Below are positions 8,527 through 15,671 of a DNA stretch of 64,000 nucleotides, piece after piece. The stretch is from Streptacidiphilus fuscans. Its GTDB lineage: Bacteria; Actinomycetota; Actinomycetes; Streptomycetales; Streptomycetaceae. Location of the stretch: contig NZ_JADPRT010000001.1 in NCBI RefSeq assembly GCF_015690355.1, forward strand, positions 678,946 through 742,945. Direction: 5' to 3'. The notes beneath the pieces were generated by a model, which made no database searches, was not told where the DNA came from, and worked only from the letters and a program-made list of their open reading frames with translations. Both the position numbers and the translations under genes were made by a program. How positions within the stretch are numbered: the first letter of the stretch is position 1; the number at the start of each line of letters is the position of its first letter.

Positions 8527-9381
8527 ATGACCTCTTCGCTGATCGTCGGAGTCGACAGTTCCGACGCGAGCCTGGGCGCGGCCGACTGGGCGGGCAGCGA
8601 GGCCGCCGCGACCGGGCGGAGCGTGCGCCTGGTGCACGTCCGCCCGGGCGGCTTCTGGAGGTGGCCGGGCGACGAGCGGGTCGACGAGGCCGAGCAGGAC
8701 GCCCTGCAGGCCATGAAGTGGTTCGCCGACGACCTGCGCCGAGCCCATCGCGGCCTGCGGGTGGACGTCGAGACGGTGACCGGGCCGGTCGACCGGGTAC
8801 TGCTCGCCAGCGCCGACCAGGACGGCACGCTGGTGCTCGGTACCCGGGGGAGCGGCGGCTTCGCGGCCCTGCTGCTTGGCTCGGTCGCGCAGTCGGTTGC
8901 GGCGCAGGCGGAGACCCCCGTGATCCTCGTGCCGCAACAGGCCGCCGCAGCCCAGCCCGGTTACCGGGTCGTCGCCGGCGTCGACCCGGCGGGGGACTGC
9001 CGGCCCGTGCTCGACTTCGCCCTGCGCAACGCCCAGGACCACGGGGTCGTCATGCGCGCCGTCCACGTCTGGCAGCCTCCGGTGCCCTGGGGCGCCGGTC
9101 CCGTCCAGCCCGGCGAGGCCGAGCGGCACGAGGTGGAGCACCACCAGGTGCACGCCCTGCGCGAGGCGGTGGCGGCCGCTCATGCGCGGTTCCCGGTCGT
9201 CGAGTCGACCAGCGCGGAGCTCTCCGGCGATCCGGCGAGGGTCCTGGTCGAGGAGGCGGAGAAGGCGTCGCTGCTCGTCGTCGGCCGACGACGGCACCGT
9301 CCGGTGTCGGCCCTCGGACCCGTCGCCCACGCGGCGGTCCACTATTCCCGCTGCCCGGTCGCCGTCGTCCCGCACTGGTGA
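8527..9381 (+). CDS. Tandem universal stress protein (two UspA domains)
   Basis: 284 residues, ATG at 8527 after a GGAAGGAAGGG site. Domain 1 (about 3-140) begins LIVGVDSSDAS and ends with the ATP-binding loop GTRGSGGFAALLLGSVAQS. Domain 2 (about 150-284) begins VVAGVDPAGDC, but its loop reads VGRRRHRPVSALGPVAHA, so the second nucleotide site looks degenerate. Tandem Usp proteins are the most abundant class of DosR-regulon products in mycobacteria. It is the first gene of a tight three-gene operon with a PPOX-fold protein (23-base gap) and an Acg-type protein, and palindrome D lies just upstream. A role in dormancy or redox stress is inferred from that context. Confidence 0.92.
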   Translation: MTSSLIVGVDSSDASLGAADWAGSEAAATGRSVRLVHVRPGGFWRWPGDERVDEAEQDALQAMKWFADDLRRAHRGLRVDVETVTGPVDRVLLASADQDGTLVLGTRGSGGFAALLLGSVAQSVAAQAETPVILVPQQAAAAQPGYRVVAGVDPAGDCRPVLDFALRNAQDHGVVMRAVHVWQPPVPWGAGPVQPGEAERHEVEHHQVHALREAVAAAHARFPVVESTSAELSGDPARVLVEEAEKASLLVVGRRRHRPVSALGPVAHAAVHYSRCPVAVVPHW

Positions 9382-9404
9382 CCGAAGGAAGAGGAGGACC
9401 GAGC

Positions 9405-9896
9405 ATGTTCGCGGTGTCACCTTCAGGGACGACGGAACCGGGCCGGGCCGGTGCGGAGCGACGCACCGTCAAGGTCGATCTGACCGAGGACGAGTGCTGG
9501 AGCCGGCTGGGCGGGCACGGTGTCGGCCGCATCGTGTTCCTCGTCGGCGGAGCCCTGATCGTCCGGCCCGTCGACTACCAGGCCGCCGACGGAGTCCTGC
9601 GCATCCGCTCCGACGAGAGCGACGTCCTGGCGGGGGCGGTCGGACGGCGGGTCGTGCTGGAGGTCGACTGCGCGGACGACGCATGCGGCCCGGGCTGGAG
9701 CGTTCGGGTGTCGGGCCACGCCGCGCTGGATCGTCGCGACGCCGTCCGGTCCGGTTCACCGGAGGGGGAGGGGGAGCCGGAGCCCTGGGCGGACGGGCCG
9801 AGTGACCTGCTGGTCCGGATCCGCCCCCACCGCGTCGCCGGACAGACACGCCTCGCAAGCCGATCCGGGACCCACCCGTACGGGAGCCGGCCATGA
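9405..9896 (+). CDS. Pyridoxamine 5'-phosphate oxidase-fold protein (PPOX family)
   Basis: 163 residues, start ATG with GAGGAGG 8 bases upstream. The motif L-x-E-D-E-C-W-S-R-L-x-x-H-G-V-G-R-I-V-F followed by IVRPVDYQAADG and a central barrel strand set is the usual layout of the small actinobacterial PPOX-like flavoproteins, which bind FMN, F420 or haem as split-barrel dimers. Relatives of this type are members of the DosR regulon. The last four bases (ATGA) overlap the start of the Acg-type gene, indicating translational coupling. A Gly/Glu/Pro-rich insert at about 120-135 is unusual and may be a disordered loop. Cofactor and substrate cannot be told from sequence. Confidence 0.75.
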   Translation: MFAVSPSGTTEPGRAGAERRTVKVDLTEDECWSRLGGHGVGRIVFLVGGALIVRPVDYQAADGVLRIRSDESDVLAGAVGRRVVLEVDCADDACGPGWSVRVSGHAALDRRDAVRSGSPEGEGEPEPWADGPSDLLVRIRPHRVAGQTRLASRSGTHPYGSRP

Positions 9897-10900
9897 CCGA
9901 GAACACCCACACCGCAGCCGTCCGGGACGCCCTGACGCCGGATCAGCTCGCGTTCCTGGCGGCGGCCGGAGGGGCCGCGCCCTCGCTGCACAACAGTCAG
10001 CCCTGGCGTTTCCGCGCCACGGGCGACCGCCGCGCGCTGCTGGTCCTCCGCGACCCCTCGCGCGCGGTCCCGGCAACCGACCCGACGGGCCGCGCCCTGC
10101 ATGTCTCGGTCGGCGCGGCGGTCCTCAACCTGCGGGTGGCTGCCGCCGCGCTCGGAGTGGAGGCGCAGCTGCACCTGCTCCCTGACCCGCAGCAGCTGGA
10201 CCTGCTCGCCCGGCTCGACTTCGCCCGGCCCGAGCCCGACGCCGGCCCGCTGCCGGACGCCGAGCTGTACCCGGCCGTCGCCGAACGCCACACCAGCAGG
10301 CAGCCGTTCGCCAACCGGGACGTGCCGGAGCAGCTGGTCGGCGAGCTGATGGCCGCGGCCGACCACGAGGGCGTGGTGCTGGCGATGCTGGAGGAGTACG
10401 AGACCCGGCGGGTGCTCGCGCTGACCGCCGACGCCGAACGACGCACCGCCGCCGACGCGGCGCGCGAGGCCGAGGCACGGAGCTGGGTGCGCCTCGAAGC
10501 CCCCGCAACCGACGGCATCCCGGCTGAGGCGCTGGGCCCGCTCGACCACGACGCCCACGTGCCGGTGCGCAGCTTCACCGGACACCCGCCCACGTCCGTC
10601 CCGCGCTCGGCACACTTCGAGGCCCTGCCGCAGCTGGCGACGTTCACCACCGCGCACGACGACCGCAGCGCCTGGGTGCGCACCGGGATGGCCCTGGAGC
10701 GGGTCTGGCTCCTGGCGACCGCCCACGGCCTGCGCGCCTCGGTGCTGCACCAGGCCGTCGAGTGGCCCGACACCCGGTGGCAGCTGCGCGACCCGGAGAC
10801 CGGACCCGGCTACGTCCAGATCATCCTGCGACTCGGCTACGGCCCGGCCGGAGCCGCCACGCCGCGCCGCCCGGTCGCCGAGATCCTGCAACTCTCCTGA
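9893..10900 (+). CDS. Acg-family FMN-binding nitroreductase-like protein
   Basis: 335 residues, starting in the ATGA overlap with the upstream gene. Features of the Acg family (M. tuberculosis Rv2032/Rv3127/Rv3131, all DosR-regulated): the N-terminal AAGGAAPSLHNSQPWRFR flavin-contact motif, SVGAAVLNLRVAAAALG, RHTSRQPF near residue 135 and a C-terminal second half with HGLRASVLHQ and a G-x-V-Q-I-I-L-R-L-G-Y-G-P strand. Acg proteins are built like an internally duplicated nitroreductase with a lid over the flavin and may sequester FMN rather than reduce substrates. Last gene of the usp operon. Family call is strong; enzymatic activity is uncertain. Confidence 0.88.
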   Translation: MTENTHTAAVRDALTPDQLAFLAAAGGAAPSLHNSQPWRFRATGDRRALLVLRDPSRAVPATDPTGRALHVSVGAAVLNLRVAAAALGVEAQLHLLPDPQQLDLLARLDFARPEPDAGPLPDAELYPAVAERHTSRQPFANRDVPEQLVGELMAAADHEGVVLAMLEEYETRRVLALTADAERRTAADAAREAEARSWVRLEAPATDGIPAEALGPLDHDAHVPVRSFTGHPPTSVPRSAHFEALPQLATFTTAHDDRSAWVRTGMALERVWLLATAHGLRASVLHQAVEWPDTRWQLRDPETGPGYVQIILRLGYGPAGAATPRRPVAEILQLS

Positions 10901-10969
10901 GCGCACACAAGCGACCCGCGGCACTCACGCTCGGCACGACACCATCAGGCTCGGTAAGGACAGCCGCTC

Positions 10970-11002
10970 AGCTTGCTCGGAGCTCGCTCAGAGCTTGCTC
11001 AG
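10970..11002. repeat. Three 11-bp direct repeats
   Basis: AGCTTGCTCGG, AGCTCGCTCAG and AGCTTGCTCAG lie head to tail at 10970-11002. The last two overlap the C-terminal codons and stop of the minus-strand small gene. Probably a slippage product in the convergent gap. Confidence 0.7.
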
Positions 11003-11218
11003 CGCAGGGCTCGACGCGGGGATGCGTCGGCGGGACGCGCCGAAGTCGACGATGACGGCGTCTTCGTCGTCTGCGACTTCGAGGACGCGGCCGAGGCCGT
11101 ACTTGTCGTGGCTGACCCGGTCACCTGCCTCGAAGCTGACCGGGGGCGGCGCTGGAGTCGCTTCCCGCGCGAAGGGGCTCGTGGGAAGTACGCGTCTGGA
11201 CCACTCAGATCTTGTCAT
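10988..11218 (-). CDS. Small protein resembling the C-terminal tail domain of UvrD/PcrA helicases
   Basis: 76 residues. The C-terminal two thirds (FEAGDRVSHDKYGLGRVLEVADDEDAVIVDFGA) is the Tudor/SH3-like module found at the end of PcrA/UvrD helicases, where it contacts RNA polymerase. Here it stands alone, with an N-terminal MTRSEWSRRVLPTSPFA segment that recurs in streptomycete homologues as I recall them. A binding or adaptor function is therefore more likely than catalysis. It lies 55 bases downstream of the membrane-anchored Mrr-like nuclease gene on the same strand. ATG at 11218 has no strong ribosome site. Confidence 0.75.
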   Translation of the reverse strand: MTRSEWSRRVLPTSPFAREATPAPPPVSFEAGDRVSHDKYGLGRVLEVADDEDAVIVDFGASRRRIPASSPALSKL

Positions 11219-11273
11219 TGGTGCCAGTATGCGCCTTTCCGGAGCGCTTCCGGTCGGGCACGGCCGGTGATGG

Positions 11274-11975
11274 TCACCGGTCGTAGGTGTTCCGCCAGCG
11301 TGCGCGGTGCTCGCGGTCTCCCTGCCCGTCCCCGTTGACCTGGGGAAAGGACATCAGGGACGCGCCGCTGTTCCACAGGCCGAGCAGGTCGCGGTGCACC
11401 GCCCAGATGCCGTGTTGGCGGCACAGGTCCTGGGCGGGGCGCGTGAAGCGCGTGGTGGTGACGAAGACCCCGACCTGCGCCCCGTGGTGCTGCAACGCGC
11501 CCATCAGATCGCGGATCTCCCGCGCGGGAATCGCGTTGTGGGGCGCGTAGCGCTTGCACTGCACCACCATGCTGCGCCCGTCGGGGAGCAGCCCGCGGAC
11601 GTCCGCCCCGTTGTCGCCCGCGCCCCCGACGCGCACCACCTCGGTGCAGCCGTCGCGGCGGCACAGCGCGGCCACGAGGTCCTCGAACTGAGTGCCCGTC
11701 ATCCCGTCGACCTCGGCGAGGGTGCGGTGCCCGGCAGCGATCGCGTCCTGCTCGCGCCAGAGCCGGTCCTGGCGACGCGCGGTCCGGTCGCGGTACCAGA
11801 GCGCCCGACCTGCCGCGCCGACAGTTGTGGCTGCCACGACGGCGGTGACGTACGGCCACGCCGTGGCCCAGTTGGCGGCCAGCAGTATCCCGGCGATCAG
11901 CGCGCCGAACGCCGCCAGTGCCTTGAGCCTGCCGGCGCGCCGCCGGGCGGCGGCGGACCTTCTCCTGCGCGGCAA
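11274..11975 (-). CDS. Membrane-anchored Mrr-like restriction endonuclease domain protein
   Basis: 233 residues. The TTG start at 11975 is supported by AAGGGGGCAGCA directly upstream and by the lack of a nearer ATG. A very basic N-terminus ([16 protein letters not shown]) is followed by two hydrophobic helices (about 19-35 and 42-58) and a charged helix. The Mrr_cat fold (about 92-205) shows GTQFEDLVAALCRRDG, the catalytic DNGADVRG and VVQCKRYA segments (the D...Q-x-K variant of PD-(D/E)xK), and VFVTTTRFT. TM-Mrr proteins are thought to cleave DNA, possibly modified or foreign, close to the membrane. No methylase or specificity subunit is adjacent. Target specificity cannot be inferred. Confidence 0.85.
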   Translation of the reverse strand: MPRRRRSAAARRRAGRLKALAAFGALIAGILLAANWATAWPYVTAVVAATTVGAAGRALWYRDRTARRQDRLWREQDAIAAGHRTLAEVDGMTGTQFEDLVAALCRRDGCTEVVRVGGAGDNGADVRGLLPDGRSMVVQCKRYAPHNAIPAREIRDLMGALQHHGAQVGVFVTTTRFTRPAQDLCRQHGIWAVHRDLLGLWNSGASLMSFPQVNGDGQGDREHRARWRNTYDR

Positions 11976-12239
11976 TGCTGCCCCCTTGCGAAGTGACCTT
12001 CCGTCATCTCTCCCCAGGGCGGCGTGACGGCGAACGCGCCATAGCGTTCACTCTTGCCTCATTGCAACGGCTGTGGTTTCTGTCATTGCGTTAGATTTAC
12101 GCTCACTGCAACGAAATCTCCGCTTCTACCTGTGCTGATGCTGATTGAGCGCAACAAGACTGTTGCCAGTTCCTTGAACGCAACGTAGCGTTCTCAATGT
12201 CAGAAACAACGACAGCACGTCCGAGCACAGGAGAGAACG
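11976..12239. promoter_or_regulatory. AT-richer divergent promoter region with repeated CGTTGC/GCAACG half-sites
   Basis: 264 bases between the divergent Mrr-like and DUF4097 genes, visibly richer in A/T than the rest. It holds a near-palindrome at 12176-12193 (GAACGCAACGTAGCGTTC), a related TAGCGTTCACTC at 12044, TTGCAACG near 12063, TGCGTTAG near 12086, CTGCAACG near 12107 and GCGCAACAAGACTGTTGCC at 12150-12168. The recurrence suggests operators for an unidentified regulator. Confidence 0.5.
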
Positions 12240-12905
12240 ATGCAGAAGTTCGCCGCCACCGCCCCGGTCTCCGTCGTCGCCGAGGTCGCCTCCGGGCGCA
12301 TCCAGGTCATCGCCGCCGACCGCGCCGACGCCACCGTCGAGGTCCGCCCCGCCAACCCCGACAAGAGCCGCGACGTCAAGGCCGCCGAGCAGACCACCGT
12401 CGAGTACGCCGACGGCGTCCTGCGGATCCGCACCGCCGAGGGCAAGAACCAGTACGTCGGCCCCTCCGGATCGGTCGAGGTCACCGTCCAACTCCCCGCC
12501 GGCTCCCACCTGGAGGCCCACACCTCCGCCTGCGAGCTGCGCGGCGTCGGCCGCCTGGGCGACGTGGTCTTCGACGGCGCCTACCAGCAGATCAAGATCG
12601 ACGAAGCCGCCGGCATCCGCCTGACCGCGGTCGACGGCGACGTCGAGATCGGCCGCCTGACCGGCCCCGCCCAGATCAGCACCGCCCGCGGCGCGATCCG
12701 CATCGCCGAGGCCACCAGCGGCGCGGTCGTCCTCCGCACCGAGATGGGCGACATCACCGTCGGCGCCGCCCCCGGCGTCTCCGCCTCCCTCGACGCCGGC
12801 ACCGGCCACGGCCGCGTCAGCAACGCACTGAAGAACGACGGCACCACCGCACTCGACATCCGCGCCACCACCGGCCACGGCAACATCACCGCCCGCAGCC
12901 TCTGA
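12240..12905 (+). CDS. DUF4097-family beta-helix protein
   Basis: 221 residues, ATG after a CAGGAGAG site. The sequence is a run of short beta strands with repeated VDGDVEIGRLTGPAQIST, ARGAIRIAEATSGAV and RTEMGDITVGAAPG units, typical of DUF4097/DUF4098, which adopts a right-handed parallel beta-helix. There is no signal peptide or membrane segment, so it appears to be cytosolic, as is usual for the streptomycete members. Molecular function is unknown; related genes are often regulated as single transcription units. The long upstream region with repeated half-sites suggests tight control. An 11-bp perfect hairpin follows the stop codon. Confidence 0.85.
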   Translation: MQKFAATAPVSVVAEVASGRIQVIAADRADATVEVRPANPDKSRDVKAAEQTTVEYADGVLRIRTAEGKNQYVGPSGSVEVTVQLPAGSHLEAHTSACELRGVGRLGDVVFDGAYQQIKIDEAAGIRLTAVDGDVEIGRLTGPAQISTARGAIRIAEATSGAVVLRTEMGDITVGAAPGVSASLDAGTGHGRVSNALKNDGTTALDIRATTGHGNITARSL

Positions 12906-12935
12906 ACAGCGGGGGAAGTGCCCTCGCCGACTGCC

Positions 12936-12972
12936 CGGCCGGGTCCACGGCTCTCCGCCACGGACCCGGCCG
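12936..12972 (+). terminator. Hairpin downstream of DUF4097 gene
   Basis: Perfect 11-bp arms CGGCCGGGTCC (12936-12946) and GGACCCGGCCG (12962-12972) with a 15-base loop, 31 bases after the stop. There is no U tract, as is common in actinobacteria. Confidence 0.7.
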
Positions 12973-12994
12973 ACCGGACAGCCGGACAACGGGT

Positions 12995-13026
12995 CTACCG
13001 GCCTACCGGCCTACTGGCCTACTGGC
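12995..13026. repeat. Four 8-bp tandem repeats
   Basis: CTACCGGC twice, then CTACTGGC twice, in the convergent gap between the DUF4097 and PIG-L genes. Confidence 0.85.
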
Positions 13027-13038
13027 CGAAGGTGCAGG

Positions 13039-13911
13039 TCAGCGAAGTCCGGCGAAGAGGTCGTTCTCCGGGACGGGCGCGCCGGTGGTGTCCTGGACGC
13101 GGACGAACGTCTCCACACCCATCAGCTCGGTGAACCGCTCCTTGCCCATCCGCAGGAAGAAGATGTTCTCGCCCTGGCTGGCGTGCGCGGCCAGCGCGTC
13201 GAACTTCTGGCCGCCGAACGCGGTGGTGTCGACCCAGGTGGTGATCTCGTCGTCCGGGAGCCCGATCTCGGGCATCGTCTCGGCCTCGGTGCCACCCTCG
13301 ACCTCGGCGCCCGCCTCGGCGTCGGCCTCGGACGGCTCCTGCTCCCAGTCCGCGCCGAACTCGCGCATGACCTCGCCGAACCGCTGCATCATCGAGCGGG
13401 GAGCCGTCGTCCAGTAGACCTTGGGAGTCGACTCGGTCAGGGCAAGCGCGGCGGTGGTGATGCGATTGGCCTGGATGTGGTCGGGGTGGCCGTAGAAGCC
13501 GTTCTCGTCGTAGGTGACGACGACGTCAGGCTGGTAGAGGCGGATCAGCTCGGCGAGTCGGGCCGCGCCCTCCTCCACGGGGGTCTGCCAGAACGCGCCG
13601 GGAGCGTCGTTGGCCGGCCAGCCCATCATGCCGGAGTCGCCGTAGCCGAGCGTCTCCAGGTGATGGATGTTCAGAACCTCGCAGCTGGCCTTGAGTTCCT
13701 GGAGCCGCATGGCGGCCACGGCCTGCGGATCGTGTCCGGGCTCGCCCGGCTTGACGCCGCCTGGCCCGTCACCGCAGGCGCCGTCGGTACAGGTGACCAG
13801 GACCGTCCGAATGCCCTCGGACGCATAGCGGGCGAGGACCCCTCCCGTGCCGGTGGCCTCGTCGTCAGGGTGGGCGTGCACGGCCATCAGCGTCAGGGGC
13901 CGGTCGTTCAT
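13039..13911 (-). CDS. PIG-L family deacetylase (MshB/Mca-like)
   Basis: 290 residues; ATG at 13911 is preceded by GGAGG at good spacing. The metal-binding AHPDDE motif is present with His14 and Asp17, and the second His occurs in GHPDHIQAN near residue 147. These are the zinc ligands of LmbE/PIG-L deacetylases such as mycothiol biosynthesis enzyme MshB and mycothiol S-conjugate amidase Mca. The insert between strands and the length agree with Mca/MshB. An acidic stretch at about 205-230 (EPSEADAEAGAEVEGG) is not usual and may be a loop extension. Substrate is probably a GlcNAc-inositol or mycothiol conjugate, or a secondary metabolite; sequence alone does not decide. Confidence 0.82.
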   Translation of the reverse strand: MNDRPLTLMAVHAHPDDEATGTGGVLARYASEGIRTVLVTCTDGACGDGPGGVKPGEPGHDPQAVAAMRLQELKASCEVLNIHHLETLGYGDSGMMGWPANDAPGAFWQTPVEEGAARLAELIRLYQPDVVVTYDENGFYGHPDHIQANRITTAALALTESTPKVYWTTAPRSMMQRFGEVMREFGADWEQEPSEADAEAGAEVEGGTEAETMPEIGLPDDEITTWVDTTAFGGQKFDALAAHASQGENIFFLRMGKERFTELMGVETFVRVQDTTGAPVPENDLFAGLR

Positions 13912-14134
13912 CAGAAGGTCCTCCGGGACAAGCTCGGTCTGGGTCGTGGGCGTCGATGCTGGAGCGACCAGGCGTCGGGCGTGCCCGAGGGCCCAGTATC
14001 ACGTCAGGCGCATGCCCCGTCGACCTGTGCTCCCCGCCCGCGCCGTGACGGCCGCTTCCTCAGTGCAACAACGGCGGCCGGAGCGACTGTTCCCGCCAGC
14101 CCCTGAGAAGAGGAGCGGAGATAGGGTTGAGCTC

Positions 14135-14650
14135 ATGATCCTCCCGAAGGTCCGGGACCCCCGCTTCGTGACCGTCCGCCGTGGCGGCACCCTCACCGAC
14201 GCGGACCACCGTCTTCTCGCGCTCTGGGCCGCCGCGTGCGCAGAGCACGTCCTCGGCCTCTTCGAAGCCGCCCGGCCGGAGGATCCGCGCCCGCGCCAGG
14301 CGATCGAGCATGCCCGCGCCTGGACGCGGGGCGAGGTCAAAATGATGGAATCGCGCGCGGCGGGTGGCCACGCCATGGGCGCGGCCAGGGACCTGAGCGG
14401 CGCAGCGCGCCACGCCGCCTACGCCGCCGGGCAGGCCGGGGCCGTCGCCCACGTTGCCGCGCACGAACTCGGTGCGGCCGCCTACGCGATCAAGGCCGCG
14501 CGTGCGGCGGCACCGCAGGGCGAGAGCGAGGCCGCCGGGCGCGTCGAGTGCCGGTGGCAGCGCGACCAGCTCCCGGAGGCGATCCGCGAGCTTGTGCTCG
14601 ACGACCAGAGACTGCGCAACGACATCTGCTGGTCGGTCTTCGACTGCTGA
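14135..14650 (+). CDS. Putative immunity protein (Imm5-like family)
   Basis: 171 residues, all-helical and very Ala-rich. The conserved core RQAIEHARAWTRGEVKM, GGHAMGAARDLSGAARHAAYAAGQAGAVAHVAAHELGAAAYAIKA and the C-terminal LPEAIRELVLDDQRLRNDICWSVF fit the family annotated as putative immunity protein (Imm5-like) in streptomycetes. No toxin partner is adjacent, and these genes are often orphan. The nominal start ATG at 14135 has an AGGAGCGGAG tract 10-20 bases upstream, rather distant. An anti-toxin function is only a family label here. Confidence 0.7.
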   Translation: MILPKVRDPRFVTVRRGGTLTDADHRLLALWAAACAEHVLGLFEAARPEDPRPRQAIEHARAWTRGEVKMMESRAAGGHAMGAARDLSGAARHAAYAAGQAGAVAHVAAHELGAAAYAIKAARAAAPQGESEAAGRVECRWQRDQLPEAIRELVLDDQRLRNDICWSVFDC

Positions 14651-14726
14651 GTCGGGCTGACACCGTCGAACCCTGATGATGTGTCATCCGCCGGTGCCGC
14701 GCCCATGCCGTCGCTACAGTGTCGGC

Positions 14727-15566
14727 ATGACTTCGGTTCGGGCGAACGGTGTGGATCTGGGCATCGAGAGCTTCGGCCGCGAGGACGATCCGCTGGTCCT
14801 CCTGGTTGGCGGCACGACGATGCTGTCCTGGCCCGACGCGCTCTGCGACCGGCTGGCTTCGGGCGGGCGGCGCGTGGTCCGCTACGACCTGCGTGACTCC
14901 GGCGCGTCGACGACCCTCGACCCCGAGAACCCGGCGTACGACCTGCGGGATCTCGTCGCCGACGCGGCCGCGCTGGTCGCGGCGCTGGGTGCCCGGACCG
15001 CGCACCTCGGTGGCATCGGCGTCGGCGGGATGGTCGCGCAGGTCGCCGCCCTGGACCACCCGGACGTGTTCTCCGCGCTCACCCTCGTCGGGACCCGGCC
15101 GGTGGCACCGGGCCCGGTCGACGAGGACCTGCCCGGCCACGACGCTGCGGTCATGGGTTCGCTGTTCTCCCGCCCGCGTCCGGACTGGACCGACCGGGAC
15201 GCCGTCGCGGCATTCGCCGCCGATGGCGCCGGGCCGCTGGGCGACGACCCCGAGGAGGCGCGGGCGACGGCGGCCCGGATCTGGGACCGGACGCCGTCGA
15301 GTGACCCCGCCGTGCACCAGGCGAACCAGCTCAGGACGGCCTTCTCCCGGATCGACTGCGCCCCGCGCTGGCGGGAGCGGCTCGTCGACCTCGACGTGCC
15401 CACGCTCGTGGTGCACGGCCGCGCCGACCCGTTCTTCCCGGTCGGCAACGGCGAGGCGCTGGCCGCCGAGATCCCCGGGGCGCGCCTGCTCGTCCTCGAC
15501 GACATGGGAACCGCCCTGCGGCAGGCCTCGGCCGACCAGGTCGCTGCGGCCATGCTCGCCCTGTGA
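14727..15566 (+). CDS. Alpha/beta-hydrolase fold protein lacking catalytic Ser and His
   Basis: 279 residues. Overall layout is a standard alpha/beta hydrolase: VLLVGGTTMLSWPDAL (oxyanion loop region), RYDLRDSGAST, the nucleophile-elbow strand-helix AHLGGIGVGGMVAQVAAL, a helical cap and PTLVVHGRADPFFPV carrying the acidic residue. The nucleophile position of the G-x-S-x-G elbow is Gly98, and the C-terminal position normally His is Thr262 (DDMGTALRQ). Two of three triad residues are therefore missing, and the protein is probably not a hydrolase. Binding, or a signalling role like other pseudo-hydrolases, is possible. ATG at 14727 lacks a strong ribosome site. The stop codon is inside a 15-bp tandem duplication. 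Confidence 0.8.
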   Translation: MTSVRANGVDLGIESFGREDDPLVLLVGGTTMLSWPDALCDRLASGGRRVVRYDLRDSGASTTLDPENPAYDLRDLVADAAALVAALGARTAHLGGIGVGGMVAQVAALDHPDVFSALTLVGTRPVAPGPVDEDLPGHDAAVMGSLFSRPRPDWTDRDAVAAFAADGAGPLGDDPEEARATAARIWDRTPSSDPAVHQANQLRTAFSRIDCAPRWRERLVDLDVPTLVVHGRADPFFPVGNGEALAAEIPGARLLVLDDMGTALRQASADQVAAAMLAL

Positions 15567-15583
15567 CCGCTCGCCCTGTGACC
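15554..15583. repeat. 15-bp tandem duplication across a stop codon
   Basis: GCTCGCCCTGTGACC occurs at 15554-15568 and again at 15569-15583, with a partial third copy after it. The TGA of the alpha/beta-hydrolase-fold gene is in copy one. Confidence 0.85.
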
Positions 15584-15671
15584 GCTCGGGTGGTGCCCGC
15601 TCGGGCCCGGCTGTGCGGCTGTGCCGGGGTTCAGCGTGCTGTGGCGGCCGACTACCGAGCGGTCCGAGGCG

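Noticed and set aside
12197..13417. 406-codon plus-strand frame overlapping the DUF4097 gene
   Set aside because: Arg/His/Pro-rich shadow in a different frame of DUF4097 and antisense to the PIG-L gene.
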